Below are positions 44,749 through 54,335 of a stretch of 64,000 nt of DNA, piece by piece. A program made the translations under genes and the position numbers. The stretch's first letter is position 1, and every line of letters starts with the position of its first letter. This DNA is from Burkholderia sp. GAS332. GTDB taxonomy: Bacteria; Pseudomonadota; Gammaproteobacteria; Burkholderiales; Burkholderiaceae. The stretch is taken from positions 2,480,001-2,544,000 of the forward strand of contig FSRV01000001.1 of assembly GCA_900142905.1 (NCBI GenBank), written 5' to 3'. The notes under the pieces are model-generated. The model did no database searches, was not told the origin of the DNA, and saw nothing but the letters and a program-made list of their open reading frames with translations.

Positions 44749-45547
44749 CTAGTGTCCTGAGTTAGAAATTCGCATACGAGGTATGGGCCACGGTAACCAT
44801 CGGCGCGTTGTCGCGATAACCCTTCGCGAATCGTACAAATTGATCGAATTTCCGGCGGCACCGGCTGCGCACTGTCGATCGCAATAGGGCGTTGCTGCAT
44901 CACAAGGAACGAATTTGAAGGGAGACTGATAGATGGGGCGGAGAAGTCTTTGTGTATGTTGATTGAAAAATGGTTTGCGCTGGCGCTGCCGGTGCCGGAT
45001 TGACGTAACCCGATTAAGTCGGACACGCTCGATTCTGACGGAGATATCTGCGTCTAGGGATCGAGACGTGCAGGTCCGCTCACAATTTTATTTTTTCGCC
45101 CCCATGACGACGCTTGGTGCGCATTTTTTGAAGGAATCCGAATGTTCGGCGAATGATGTTTCCTCCGAATGCCGCGTGATTGAGGTATCCGCGGGATGAT
45201 CTAACGTTGGGCGAGTCTAGGAATGAGTGGAATAAAAAAATGCTTGATGAGTCGGAGCCGATAGCGCTCGAATACGTTCGTGAGCTGGAGGTGTGGACGT
45301 GCGCTTGGTACGACGAGGCCGTCGCAGCGAATCTCGTGCGTCCGCCGTACTACCCTGGCCCGACGATCATAAAGCGTCTCCAGGGCTACTTCCACGCCGG
45401 CCTGTCGCCTTCTGAAGCAGCATATGCATGCTTCGGAAGGAGGCACTGAAACGGCTCTGTTATCGCATCCGCGTCTGGCAAGGATCGTTATGCGAAAGGC
45501 AAACGCCGATGTAGAAAATGCAACGAATTTCTAACTCATGACACTAG
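44749..45547. mobile_element. ~800-bp element with 24-bp terminal inverted repeats, no transposase
   Basis: CTAGTGTCCTGAGTTAGAAA-TTCG (44749-44772) is repeated in inverted form at 45524-45547 with one mismatch (23 of 24 bases). The outermost CTAG is palindromic, so a TA target duplication is possible, as for IS630/Tc1-mariner elements. No transposase-sized frame lies inside; the only plausible gene is the small one at 45240-45449. It therefore looks like a non-autonomous (MITE-like) element or a deletion derivative. Confidence 0.7.
45240..45449 (+). CDS. Small hypothetical protein (69 aa) inside the repeat-flanked element
   Basis: The product starts MLDESEPIALEYVRELEVWT and ends with PGPTIIKRLQGYFHAGLSPS, EAAYACFGRRH. 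The composition is balanced and amphipathic, unlike chance frames nearby. The C-terminal helix pair GLSPSEAAYACF resembles a short helix-turn-helix, but this is only an impression. Upstream is GAGTGGAATAAAAAAATG, a weak ribosome site. I do not recognise the family. Confidence 0.5.
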   Translation: MLDESEPIALEYVRELEVWTCAWYDEAVAANLVRPPYYPGPTIIKRLQGYFHAGLSPSEAAYACFGRRH

Positions 45548-45679
45548 GAGGGCGGCATTCGGAAACTGCCAGTTCTCTATGTCGATCCTCGTGACCAAAA
45601 GCGGGGTTGGCAGCACGACAGATCGTCGGGCCGACATGGCGATCGAACTTAAAACGTTAAGAGAGTAAGGAATCGACCA

Positions 45680-46840
45680 GTGGATTTTCAGCTTACCGAC
45701 GAACAGAAAGAACTGCAGGAAACGGCGCGCAAGTTCGCGCGCGCGGAACTGATGGATTTGTCGCGGGAGATGGAGGAAAAGGGGATGCCCCTACCCAAAT
45801 CGATGCGCAAACGTTATGCCGAGATGGGATTTCTCGGTGTCAACCTGCCGGAAATCTATGGCGGACTTGGGCTCGGTCATTTGGAAGCGCTACTGATTCT
45901 TGAGCAGTTCGCAATGATCTCCCCGGCTGTCGCGTGGCCGATCTTTGAGAGTGCGACGGGCCCCGTGCGCACGATCGAGCATTTCGCATCCGATAGCCTC
46001 AAGGCCCGTATTATCCCGCAGGTCGTTCAGGGCGAAGCGATCGTAGCGGTCTCCATGTCGGAGCCGTCGGCAGGCACGGCGCTTACCGACCTCAAAACTG
46101 CGGCACATATTGAGGGCGACGAGATCGTCATCACCGGGCAGAAACGCTGGTGCTCGGGCGGCGGTCATTCGGATTTTTATATCGTCTACTGCCGTTTCGA
46201 CAATGAACCGGGCGCGAAGGGTATAGGGGCGATTCTGGTCGAGAAGGAACGCAAGGGGATCAGCTTTGGCCGGCCGGAACGGCTCATGGGCTTCCGCGGT
46301 ATTCCCTCCGCCGATATCTACCTCGACGATGTGCACGTGCCGAAAGACAACGTCATCGTCCCCAAGGGCGGCTTCAGCAAATTGATGAGCGCGTTCAGCT
46401 TGGAACGCTGCGGCAACGCCACCATGGGCCTCGGCATCGCCGCCGCTGCGCTCGAAGAGGCCACGGCCTACGCGCAGGAGCGAGAACAATTTGGCAAGCC
46501 GATCGTGGACTTTCAAGCGATCCAGATGAAGCTGGCGGAAATGGCGATGAAGGTTGAGGCGGCGCGCTTGCTCATATATCGCGCGGCGGTTAATGCAGCC
46601 CAGGGCTTGCCTTCGATTCTCGATTCCTCGCTCGCCAAGTGCTTTTCCAACGAGATGGTTGTCGAGGTCGCGTCGAAAGGCCTGCAGATTATGGGCGGCT
46701 ATGGGTATTCCCAGGAGTACCGCATGGAGCAGCGCGTCCGCGACAGTTATGCCTGGGGCATCGCTGGCGGCACAATCGACGTCCAGAAGACCAATATTAC
46801 CTCCGCCCTTGTGGGGCGCCGCTTCAACCAGAGAGGCTGA
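45680..46840 (+). CDS. Acyl-CoA dehydrogenase
   Basis: 386 residues from a GTG (ribosome site AAGGAATCGACCA). FAD-binding motifs: VAVSMSEPSAGTALTDLKTA, ITGQKRWCSGGGHSDFYIVY, ERCGNATMGLGIAAAALEEA, the C-terminal LQIMGGYGYSQEYRMEQRVR and DSYAWGIAGGTIDVQKTNIT. The Glu of YGYSQEY-like and GGT motifs fit; the catalytic base position (usually E in the YxxE/RDxR region) is occupied by regular residues. It introduces the alpha,beta double bond into an acyl-CoA. It is the first gene of a run of same-strand catabolic genes. Confidence 0.92.
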   Translation: MDFQLTDEQKELQETARKFARAELMDLSREMEEKGMPLPKSMRKRYAEMGFLGVNLPEIYGGLGLGHLEALLILEQFAMISPAVAWPIFESATGPVRTIEHFASDSLKARIIPQVVQGEAIVAVSMSEPSAGTALTDLKTAAHIEGDEIVITGQKRWCSGGGHSDFYIVYCRFDNEPGAKGIGAILVEKERKGISFGRPERLMGFRGIPSADIYLDDVHVPKDNVIVPKGGFSKLMSAFSLERCGNATMGLGIAAAALEEATAYAQEREQFGKPIVDFQAIQMKLAEMAMKVEAARLLIYRAAVNAAQGLPSILDSSLAKCFSNEMVVEVASKGLQIMGGYGYSQEYRMEQRVRDSYAWGIAGGTIDVQKTNITSALVGRRFNQRG

Positions 46841-47000
46841 AAGTCGCCGCAATGGCCCAACTCTGCCACCGCATGAGTCTGTGATCCGCAATGTCGGGGT
46901 GTGTACAGGCTCAGTCGCGATGTCCAAGGACGCGGTCAGCGCCATCATGTTGTCGCTGGCTAGTCGAGCAGCCCGGTGCTGGGTGTACGGAGCATAGGAT

Positions 47001-48251
47001 ATGGCGTGTCATCTTGATGTCCTCTTGTCAGTGTTCCGGCCTGGGCGGACCATCTATATTCCCGGCGCTACCGGAGAATCTCGAGCGCTGGCAGTTGCGC
47101 TGCGGGACCAGCCGGAGGTAAGCGCGGGCGTGCGCTTCGTCAGCGGCCTCGTTCCTAGCATGAACGAGACGTTGGACTATGGCGGACTCGCCGCCGACTG
47201 TACCGTGACGACGTTCATGCTGCCAGCCTGTATGCGTGACAGCTTCGCCCAGGGGCGGGTGAAGCTTCTGCCGCGGACGTACTGGGGCGCGGCGCGTTAT
47301 CTGCAGGCGATCGCCTGCGACGTAGCTGTCGCACATGTAGCGCCGCCCAATGCAGACGGTTTGTGCTCGCTTGGCGTCGCAAGCGATTTCACGCCGCTGG
47401 TCTGGCCGAACGCGATGTTCAAGGTGCTGCTCATCAATCCAGCAATGCCGATTCTGCCGCGCGCTCGCATGCTCCCTATTGCTGATGCCGATATGGTGGT
47501 GACCCTAGAGGGGCCGTTGGTCGAGGCGCCGGTCGCGAGGGAAACAGAAACGGCGGCCGCCATTGCGCGAACAGTCGCAGCTTTGATTCCTGACGGTGCA
47601 CGCATTCAGACTGGGATCGGTAGTGCGCCAGACAGGGTCTGGACGTTTCTGCGAGATCATCGCGGACTCGTTCTACGGTCGGGTATGGCGAATGGCGGAT
47701 TGCGCGAACTGGCCGAGGCTGGCGCGCTGGCTGACGGCGGAGCCCATCTTGCCGGCATCGCTTACGGCTCAGTCGATTTCTATAACTGGCTGCGGGACAC
47801 CGATCTTGTGGAATTCGCTACGACTCTCGAAACCCACGGCTTGCCTGCACTGATCGACACGCCACGATTGCACAGCATTAACTCGGCTTTGGAGGTGGAC
47901 CTCTTCGGCCAAGTGAACGTCGAGTGGCAAGGGAACGCCCTGTCTAGCGGTGTTGGCGGGGGGCCGGATTTCATGCGTGCAGCGACCCTCTCGCCTGGTG
48001 GACGATCAATTATCGCGCTCCCGGCAACGGCGGAGCGGGGAATGGTGTCGCGCATCGTTGCGCGCCTCGCCCGACCCAGCGTCAGCGTGGCCCGCTCTGA
48101 CATCGATACGGTCGTCACCGAACATGGCGTGGCCGAGTTGCGCGATAAGGGGATCGATGAGCGCGCGCAGGCGCTGATCACAGTCGCTGCGCCGCAGTTT
48201 CGCGCGGAATTGGAAGAGGAGTGGCGTGCGCTTCGCGCGACCTTCGGTTGA
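47001..48251 (+). CDS. Acetyl-CoA hydrolase/transferase family (class I CoA-transferase)
   Basis: 416 residues. The two alpha/beta domains show PGATGESRALAVALRDQPEV, the middle DGARIQTGIGSAPDRVWTFL and the C-terminal GQVNVEWQGNALSSGVGGGP, then VVTEHGVAELRDKGIDERAQ. The GVGGxxDFxRxA and TExGVAxLR patterns are those of 4-hydroxybutyrate/acetate CoA-transferases. The catalytic Glu should be the one of the DLVEFATTL region or nearby; I cannot fix it. It exchanges CoA between the pathway acid and acetyl- or succinyl-CoA. The thiolase gene follows after 24 bases. Confidence 0.88.
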   Translation: MACHLDVLLSVFRPGRTIYIPGATGESRALAVALRDQPEVSAGVRFVSGLVPSMNETLDYGGLAADCTVTTFMLPACMRDSFAQGRVKLLPRTYWGAARYLQAIACDVAVAHVAPPNADGLCSLGVASDFTPLVWPNAMFKVLLINPAMPILPRARMLPIADADMVVTLEGPLVEAPVARETETAAAIARTVAALIPDGARIQTGIGSAPDRVWTFLRDHRGLVLRSGMANGGLRELAEAGALADGGAHLAGIAYGSVDFYNWLRDTDLVEFATTLETHGLPALIDTPRLHSINSALEVDLFGQVNVEWQGNALSSGVGGGPDFMRAATLSPGGRSIIALPATAERGMVSRIVARLARPSVSVARSDIDTVVTEHGVAELRDKGIDERAQALITVAAPQFRAELEEEWRALRATFG

Positions 48252-48275
48252 TATCACTAAACAGGAGACTTTCCT

Positions 48276-49471
48276 TTGAGACGTGCAGCCATCGTATCTC
48301 CCCTAAGAACAGCCGTGGGCGCATTCGGGGGTGCCCTGACTCCGCTGAATATGGAGGATCTAGGCACGATTGTGCTCAAGGCGCTGGTAGAGCGGACGGG
48401 CATCGACCCGGGACGCATCGACGACGTCATTTTCGGCCACGCCTATGGCAGCGGCGAGGCGCCGGCGCTCGGGCGCTGGTGTGCGCTTAACGCGGGCTTT
48501 CCGATCAGCGTCGCCGGCATGGAAATGGAACGGCGTTGCGGCAGCGGGCTCATGGCGATAACGACGGCAGCGATGATGGTGCAAACCGGCGCGGCCGATG
48601 TCGTGATCGCGGGCGGCGCTGAATCGATGAGCAATTGCGAATTCTATTCGACAACGCAGCGCTGGGGCTCTCGCGCCGGCAGCGTCGTGCTGTACGACCG
48701 GCTGGAACGAGGCCGAGTCCGATCGCAACCCGAATGGCGCTTTGGGGTGGTCCGCAGCATGATGGAGACGGCTGACAATCTCGCGAAGGATTTTGGGATC
48801 AGCCGCGAAGCTGCGGACGAATATTCGATGCGCAGCCACCGTCGCGCCGCGGCGGCTTGGGCGGAGGGGAAGTTCTCCCACGAGCTGGTTCCAGTGCCAG
48901 TGGCGCAGCGCAAGGGCGAGCCCGTTATCTTCGATCGGGACGAAGGCATTCGCGCCGACACGAGCATGGAAGGGCTGGCCAAGCTCCGTGTGGTTCATGA
49001 GGGGGGGTCTGCACGGCGGGTAATTCCAGCCAGCAGAACGATGCCGCATCTGCGTGCATTGTCGTCGCAGAAGATCTGCTAGACGAATTGAAGCTCGATC
49101 CGATGGCGTGGTTCGTTAGCTGGGCGGTGGCAGGCTGTGAGCCGTCTCGCATGGGTATCGGCCCAGTGCCGGCGACGGAAAAACTATTTCGCAAAACGGG
49201 CCTATCGCTCGATGACATGGATCTCGTCGAGCTGAACGAAGCCTTTGCGTCTCAGGTGCTGGCGGTGTTGAAAGAGTGGGGCTGGCACGATCCCGACAAA
49301 CTTAACGTCAACGGCTCAGGAATCTCGCTCGGTCATCCGATCGGCGCGACCGGCGGGCGCATCTTGGCAACGATGCTGAATGAGCTGCAGCGGCGCCAGG
49401 GGCGCTATGCACTTGAGACGATGTGCATCGGTGGCGGGCAGGGAATCGCTGCCATCTTTGAGCGCGCCTGA
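48276..49471 (+). pseudogene. Thiolase (acyl-CoA acyltransferase), frameshifted in a G run
   Basis: The start is a TTG after AGGAGACTTTCC. The first frame (to 49082) has VSPLRTAVGAFGGALTPLNM and the nucleophile MERRCGSGLMAITTAAMMVQ. At 49001-49013 lies GAGGGGGGGTC (seven G). One extra G would restore the reading CTAGNSSQQNDAASACIVVA, DLVELNEAFASQVLAVLKEW, SLGHPIGATGGRI (catalytic His) and MCIGGGQGIAAIFERA (second Cys), which runs unbroken to 49471. Everything else looks conserved. It is therefore either a recent single-base deletion, a sequencing error, or slippage-prone expression. Confidence 0.85.
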
Positions 49472-49655
49472 GCGATGCTCTAAAAGAGTGCATTCATCGT
49501 TTCACCGGAACATACCTAATTGCATTATGGCGTGACAAATGGGTATAGTAATGGCACCAAGGCATTCCGATGCCGCTAATTGAACGCCGCGAATTCGCGC
49601 GAAGGCGCCAGATTGAGAGGCGGTCGCACGACAAACGGATCGACGGAGCGGTGTT

Positions 49656-50300
49656 GTGACATCTAATGAGGGGACATCAGAGCAAATGGAGAATCTGCAT
49701 CGACAGGCGTCGCCAGGTCGGCTCGACGATCTGGCGCTAGACCAACTCTTTCGAACCGCGCGGACACGCAAGTCTTGGGCGCCGATTTCGGTGCCTGATG
49801 CGCTCCTAAAGGAACTCTATGAGTTGCTCAAGTTTGGCCCGACATCCGTCAATGGCTCACCGGTGCGTTTGATCTTCGTGAAAAGCGAGGATGCCAAGGC
49901 GAAACTTGCGCCCTTTCTATTGGGCACGAACCTCGAGAGCGTAATGAAGGCGCCAGTCTGCGCGATCGTTGGCTACGACTTGGATTTCCCGCGCCATCTT
50001 GGCCGGCTCTTTCCCCATGCGCCAGACATCGCCGCCCATTTCCAGGATCCTGACGTGGCGCGCGAACACGCTTTTCGCAACGGATCGCTTCAGGGCGCCT
50101 ATTTGATGCTGGCCGCGCGCGCGCTTGGCCTGGATGTGGGGCCGATGTCGGGATTCGATGCCGGTGGCGTCACGCGAACTTTCTTCGACGGAACCAGGAT
50201 TGAAGCGAATTTTCTCTGCAATCTCGGCTACGGAACGGATGAACTGATGTTTCCGCGCCAGCCCCGGTTGGAGTTCACCGAAACAGCAAAAATCATCTGA
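49656..50300 (+). CDS. RutE/HadB-like nitroreductase-family reductase
   Basis: 214 residues from GTG 49656 (ribosome site ACGGAGCGGTGTT); ATG 49686 is an alternative. The nitroreductase fold is seen in FRTARTRKSWAPISVPDALL, ELYELLKFGPTSVNGSPVRL-IFV (FMN-binding) and LQGAYLMLAARALGLDVGPM, SGFDAGGVTRTFF. This is the subgroup of RutE, a reductase for malonic semialdehyde. The reaction in this cluster could be reduction of a 3-oxo or semialdehyde intermediate; that is inference. The gap to the next gene is 23 bases. Confidence 0.85.
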   Translation: MTSNEGTSEQMENLHRQASPGRLDDLALDQLFRTARTRKSWAPISVPDALLKELYELLKFGPTSVNGSPVRLIFVKSEDAKAKLAPFLLGTNLESVMKAPVCAIVGYDLDFPRHLGRLFPHAPDIAAHFQDPDVAREHAFRNGSLQGAYLMLAARALGLDVGPMSGFDAGGVTRTFFDGTRIEANFLCNLGYGTDELMFPRQPRLEFTETAKII

Positions 50301-50323
50301 ACGTACTTGCTTGGATAGAATCA

Positions 50324-51631
50324 ATGAACATGACTTCGACAGATCGGACGCACGACCCAGACGCGGAGACGTGGGTGGACAGCGCCCGCGCTCATCGGGA
50401 ATTCCCGATCCAGAACCTTCCACTGGGCGTCTTTAGCGTCGCCGGAGAGGAGCCGAGGATCGGGTGTGCGATAGGCGATGAGATCGTGGACTTGCGTGGT
50501 CTGGCGCTGGACGGGCGACTGCCGCCTGACGTCGCCCCCCTGCTGTCCGCAGTTGAACTCAACTCTTTGTTCGGGGCGCCGGCCGTGCAGCGCCGTGCCT
50601 TGCGTCACGCGCTTTTCGATCTTCTTAGTAATCCTGAGCGACAGCTGGAAGTGAAAATGCACCTTCACTCGGCCGCCCGATGCCAAATGCACGTACCTGC
50701 GCGTGTCGGTGATTTCACCGATTTCTTCGCCGGCATTCATCACGCTACAAACGGCGGAAGGCTGGTTAACCCCAATTCTCCCTTGCCCGCAAACTACAAG
50801 TTCCTGCCGATCGCTTATCACAGCCGCTCGTCCTCGATCCGCGTATCCGGCCAACCTGTACGGCGTCCCTGCGGGCAGCGGAAACCCCCCGATTGCACTA
50901 CACCCGTCTTCGGTCCGAGCCAACGACTGGACTACGAACTCGAGTTGGGTGTCTGGATTGCTGGCGAGAATGAGCTAGGCAGCGCCGTTTCCGTCGACGA
51001 CGCTTTTGGCCGGATTGCGGGATTCTGCCTAGTCAACGACTGGTCGGCGCGCGACCTCCAGGCCTGGGAATTTCAGCCGCTTGGGCCGTTCCTGTCGAAG
51101 AGTTTCCATACCACTATTTCACCATGGGTCGTCACGGCCGAGGCGATGATCCCATTTTTGATGCCGCACGATGCGCGCGCCGCCGACGATCCGGAACTCT
51201 TGCCTTATCTTGTCACGACGACCGGTGGGAGTGGAGACGCACTTTCGATCCAACTGGAGGTCTTTTTGACCACGGCTCAGATGCGGCAACAGGGGCACCC
51301 ACCCCACAGGCTCAGCACTGGTCGGGCGAGTGACATGTATTGGACGGTCGCGCAGATGATCGCTCACCATACTGTGAATGGATGCAATTTGATGCCCGCC
51401 GACCTTCTGGGCAGCGGAACGATCTCATCAGCGCAACCGGGGGGCGCTGGCTGTCTCTTGGAGATCAGCCAAAACGGAAAGCAGCCTCTTGAGCTTTCTT
51501 CTGGGGAATTGCGGTTTTATCTTGAAGACAGCGATGAGATTCGTTTGAAAGCTACCGCCTCTGCGGAACGTTTCCGATCTATTGGCTTCGGCGATTGTGT
51601 AGCGATTGTAGCAAGCGGGGGAAACGCATGA
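50324..51631 (+). CDS. Fumarylacetoacetase-like hydrolase
   Basis: 435 residues, the length of eukaryote-type two-domain FAH. The N-terminal SH3-like domain (LPLGVFSVAGEEPRIGCAIG) is followed by the metal-dependent barrel: VGDFTDFFAGIHHATNGGRL (catalytic His and metal Asp), AYHSRSSSIRVSGQPVRRP, LDYELELGVWIAGENELGSA (metal Glu pair), CLVNDWSARDLQAWEFQPLG-PFLSK (metal Asp). The usual second Ser of DFYSS is Phe-Ala here. It hydrolyses a C-C bond of a beta-diketone-like acid. In this setting it probably opens a ring-fission product; no homogentisate genes are present. Confidence 0.88.
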   Translation: MNMTSTDRTHDPDAETWVDSARAHREFPIQNLPLGVFSVAGEEPRIGCAIGDEIVDLRGLALDGRLPPDVAPLLSAVELNSLFGAPAVQRRALRHALFDLLSNPERQLEVKMHLHSAARCQMHVPARVGDFTDFFAGIHHATNGGRLVNPNSPLPANYKFLPIAYHSRSSSIRVSGQPVRRPCGQRKPPDCTTPVFGPSQRLDYELELGVWIAGENELGSAVSVDDAFGRIAGFCLVNDWSARDLQAWEFQPLGPFLSKSFHTTISPWVVTAEAMIPFLMPHDARAADDPELLPYLVTTTGGSGDALSIQLEVFLTTAQMRQQGHPPHRLSTGRASDMYWTVAQMIAHHTVNGCNLMPADLLGSGTISSAQPGGAGCLLEISQNGKQPLELSSGELRFYLEDSDEIRLKATASAERFRSIGFGDCVAIVASGGNA

Positions 51632-51798
51632 TTTATTGAGGCGTGGTGTCAGCTACGCGTCGTGTGACGCACTTTCCCTCACTCTCGTCGCTTGCGCCGC
51701 AGCGTGGTTTCGCTGTGTGCGGTTGGCGATATGGCGTGGGCAATCATCGTGCGCTGGGGATCTGGCGGACCCCTGTGTGACTCTCGAAGGAAGATCAA

Positions 51799-52599
51799 AT
51801 GTCTGAAAGTCTCGTGAACTATCAATGTGTGGACGATGTGGCGATTGTTCGTCTAAACGACCCGGGAGCTCTCAACGCATTCTCTGATGCGATGTGCGAG
51901 TTGCTGATCGAAAAGTTGCTGCAGGCCGAACGCGAAGCGAGAGTGATCGTGCTAACAGGTAATGGCCGCGGCTTCTCGTCCGGCGTCAATCTCAGCGTCA
52001 GCCCCGCCGACAAGCCGACGAGCGAGCGCGACGCCGGCGAGCGACTGGAACGTCTATTCAATCCGCTGATGGCGGTTATTCACAATCTCGCAGTTCCGTT
52101 CGTGACCGCGGTCAACGGTCCTGCGGCGGGCGTAGGCTGCTCGGTCGCCTTGTCCGGCGACCTCGTCGTTGCCGCGCAGAGTGCATACTTCCTTCAGGCG
52201 TTTTCCCGTATTGGCCTTGTACCCGATGGAGGCTCGGCCTATTTGCTGGCGAAATCTGCGGGGCGCGTCCGTGCAATGGAGGCGATGCTGCTCGCCGAGA
52301 AGATCAGTGCGTCTCAGGCGCTTGAGTGGGGGATCATCAATCGTGTGTCGCCCGATGGGCAAGCTGTTGACATGGCGATGGACTTCGCCCGGCGTCTCGC
52401 CGCGGGGCCTACCCGCGCATTGGGTTTGGTGCGTCGCCTCGCATGGTCGGCGCTAGAGGAAAAGTTTGTCGATCAGCTCGCCCTCGAGCGGCGCCTGCAG
52501 TGTGAGGCTGGGCGCAGTCCCGACTTTGTGGAAGGAGTCGCCGCATTCCGGGAAAAGCGCGCACCCCGGTTCGGGGGCGTGATCCCCTTGGACAAGTAG
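51799..52599 (+). CDS. Enoyl-CoA hydratase/isomerase, PaaG-like
   Basis: 266 residues; the ribosome site CGAAGGAAGATCAA precedes ATG 51799. Crotonase motifs: VIVLTGNGRGFSSGVNLSVS (oxyanion-hole loop), TAVNGPAAGVGCSVALSGDL, FLQAFSRIGLVPDGGSAYLL. The Asp of PDGG matches the catalytic Asp of PaaG-type isomerases, whereas the two Glu of true hydratases are absent. So a double-bond or ring isomerase is more likely than a hydratase. It is followed after 30 bases by the double-TetR gene. Confidence 0.88.
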   Translation: MSESLVNYQCVDDVAIVRLNDPGALNAFSDAMCELLIEKLLQAEREARVIVLTGNGRGFSSGVNLSVSPADKPTSERDAGERLERLFNPLMAVIHNLAVPFVTAVNGPAAGVGCSVALSGDLVVAAQSAYFLQAFSRIGLVPDGGSAYLLAKSAGRVRAMEAMLLAEKISASQALEWGIINRVSPDGQAVDMAMDFARRLAAGPTRALGLVRRLAWSALEEKFVDQLALERRLQCEAGRSPDFVEGVAAFREKRAPRFGGVIPLDK

Positions 52600-52629
52600 C
52601 CTCGCAACGTAATCGCCACGGGAATCAAA

Positions 52630-53952
52630 ATGGCCGAAAGTTGGCGCTTCAGCTCGAACGATTCGTCGCCGGAGGGCGGGGCTTCAAGACTGCCTAGAGA
52701 AGACGAATCACCGCGTCGGACGCGGAGGCGCTCACTGAGCGATGAGGCGCGGGAGGCACGGCATGGGGCGATCCTCGATGAGGCGACCATAGAGTTCATG
52801 CGGGCCGGCGTTTCGAGCGCCGAACTGACGTTGATCGCTCGGCGCGTCGGCCTAACGCGAGCGGCCCTATACCACTATTGCTCGGATCGGTACGACCTCG
52901 TCCATCAATGCTATCTGCAGACATGTGAACTCATTCATTCGGACCTCCAGCGTGCCGGGGTTACGCATGGCCCAGGACTCGCGAAGGTGGCGACCTTTGT
53001 CGAGCTAATGAGCAGCCCTAGCCATCGTCCAATGGCTGTCTTCAGTGAGATCGAACTGCTCTCGGCCGAGCAGTACCAATCGGTCATTGTCGCGCAACAG
53101 CGAAATGTGGCAGAACTGCAGACGCTGCTCACCGTTGGCGTCAAGGACGGTTCGATACGTAAGTGCAACGTCGATATCGTGGCCGAAGCCATTTTCGGTG
53201 TTTTGACCTGGGCCCCGCTTTCTCGATTGTGGTTGAACGTGTCAGATGACACTCTGACCAAACGCATGGCTAAGGCGGTGCCTCAGATGATCATTGAGGG
53301 CATCGCGGCAGGTAAAGAGGAGCGCTCGGCGGTCCGAAAGCGACTTGCCGATGTCAAAATGCCGACGCCCACGACGCCGCGTGAGCAGAGGCTTGCCGGG
53401 CTCGCGCAGGCCGGATCGCGCCTCTTCAACGAACGAGGCATCGACGGGGTTTCGCTGGATGACGTTGCAGCCGCGGTCGGTGTCACGAAGGGAGTGATCT
53501 ATCACGCCTTCAAGAGTAAGCCCGAGTTTGTTGCATACTGTTACCACCGAACTCTTGATATCCAGGAGCGCATTCTCAACGTAGTAGAGAACAGCGCCGA
53601 CGGAGTTGAATACACGCGGGCGATCGTCGAGCTTCATGTGCAGCTTCAACTCTCTGATGTCCATCCCTTGTGGTTTACGACTGGTGTCGAGAATTTTCCT
53701 CCTCGCCTCAGGAACCAACTCGTGTCTAGGATAAACACGATCTTGGACCGGACGTTGAAACTAAATGAGCGCGGCATTAAGGACGGCAGCCTGCGGAAAT
53801 TTGACATCGCCCCGGTGCGGATAGCTTCTGTTGGCGCTTTCGCCTACGTTTCGCAGTGGGGGGGCTCAGCGCGACGTCTTTCCAGCACAACGCTGGCTCG
53901 CGAAATCAGCAGTTTGCTGCTGTTCGGACTGCGCAGTTCAGAATCGAAGTAG
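52630..53952 (+). CDS. Double-module TetR-family regulator
   Basis: 440 residues containing two complete TetR modules in one chain. Module 1 has its HTH at about residues 60-105 (LTLIARRVGLTRAALYHYCS, DRYDLVHQCYLQTCELIHSD). Module 2 begins near residue 245 with AGLAQAGSRLFNERGIDGVS and LDDVAAAVGVTKGVIYHAFK, SKPEFVAYCYHRTLDIQERI. Each is followed by its own helical ligand-binding domain. Normal TetR proteins have one module of ~200 residues. A second protein with the same design is at 57818, so this is a stable architecture and not a local fusion. The N-terminal leader (SSNDSSPEGGASRLPREDES) is disordered. It probably controls the CoA-ester catabolic cluster. Confidence 0.9.
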   Translation: MAESWRFSSNDSSPEGGASRLPREDESPRRTRRRSLSDEAREARHGAILDEATIEFMRAGVSSAELTLIARRVGLTRAALYHYCSDRYDLVHQCYLQTCELIHSDLQRAGVTHGPGLAKVATFVELMSSPSHRPMAVFSEIELLSAEQYQSVIVAQQRNVAELQTLLTVGVKDGSIRKCNVDIVAEAIFGVLTWAPLSRLWLNVSDDTLTKRMAKAVPQMIIEGIAAGKEERSAVRKRLADVKMPTPTTPREQRLAGLAQAGSRLFNERGIDGVSLDDVAAAVGVTKGVIYHAFKSKPEFVAYCYHRTLDIQERILNVVENSADGVEYTRAIVELHVQLQLSDVHPLWFTTGVENFPPRLRNQLVSRINTILDRTLKLNERGIKDGSLRKFDIAPVRIASVGAFAYVSQWGGSARRLSSTTLAREISSLLLFGLRSSESK

Positions 53953-54335
53953 CTTACTCTATCCAGTCATCTCAGCCCCATCTCTTATTGTCGGCTCGTA
54001 TCCCATGGAGTCGATAGGAGACTTGAGATAGGCGTCGTCCCCGTGACTGAAATACGACGTGCGGCCACGAGTGCTTGAACGCCTGCTGCAGAATGGGTTG
54101 ACGAGAAGAGCGGTGAGATTGCGCTGGGCGACGTGCGTATGCACAATGACGCCGTCGGCGACTCCGTGACATCTCATTGTCAACCGATTGCTCCGCTAGT
54201 GCTTGGGAATCGGGTCCATGTCCATCACCTCCTGTCAAGTCGCAAACATCCAGAGACTTCAGCATGCCTAAAAAATAAAACATACGCACATGTCAGAAGT
54301 AGTTTCTGTGGAGTATAATTAGATCCGAGGGCGAG

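Noticed and set aside
45229..45235. GGAATAA before the small gene at 45240
   Set aside because: The sequence 16 bases later is TCGGAG, which does not fit; it also lies directly at the start codon.
45890..46948. 352-codon open frame on the minus strand
   Set aside because: Antisense shadow of the acyl-CoA dehydrogenase gene.
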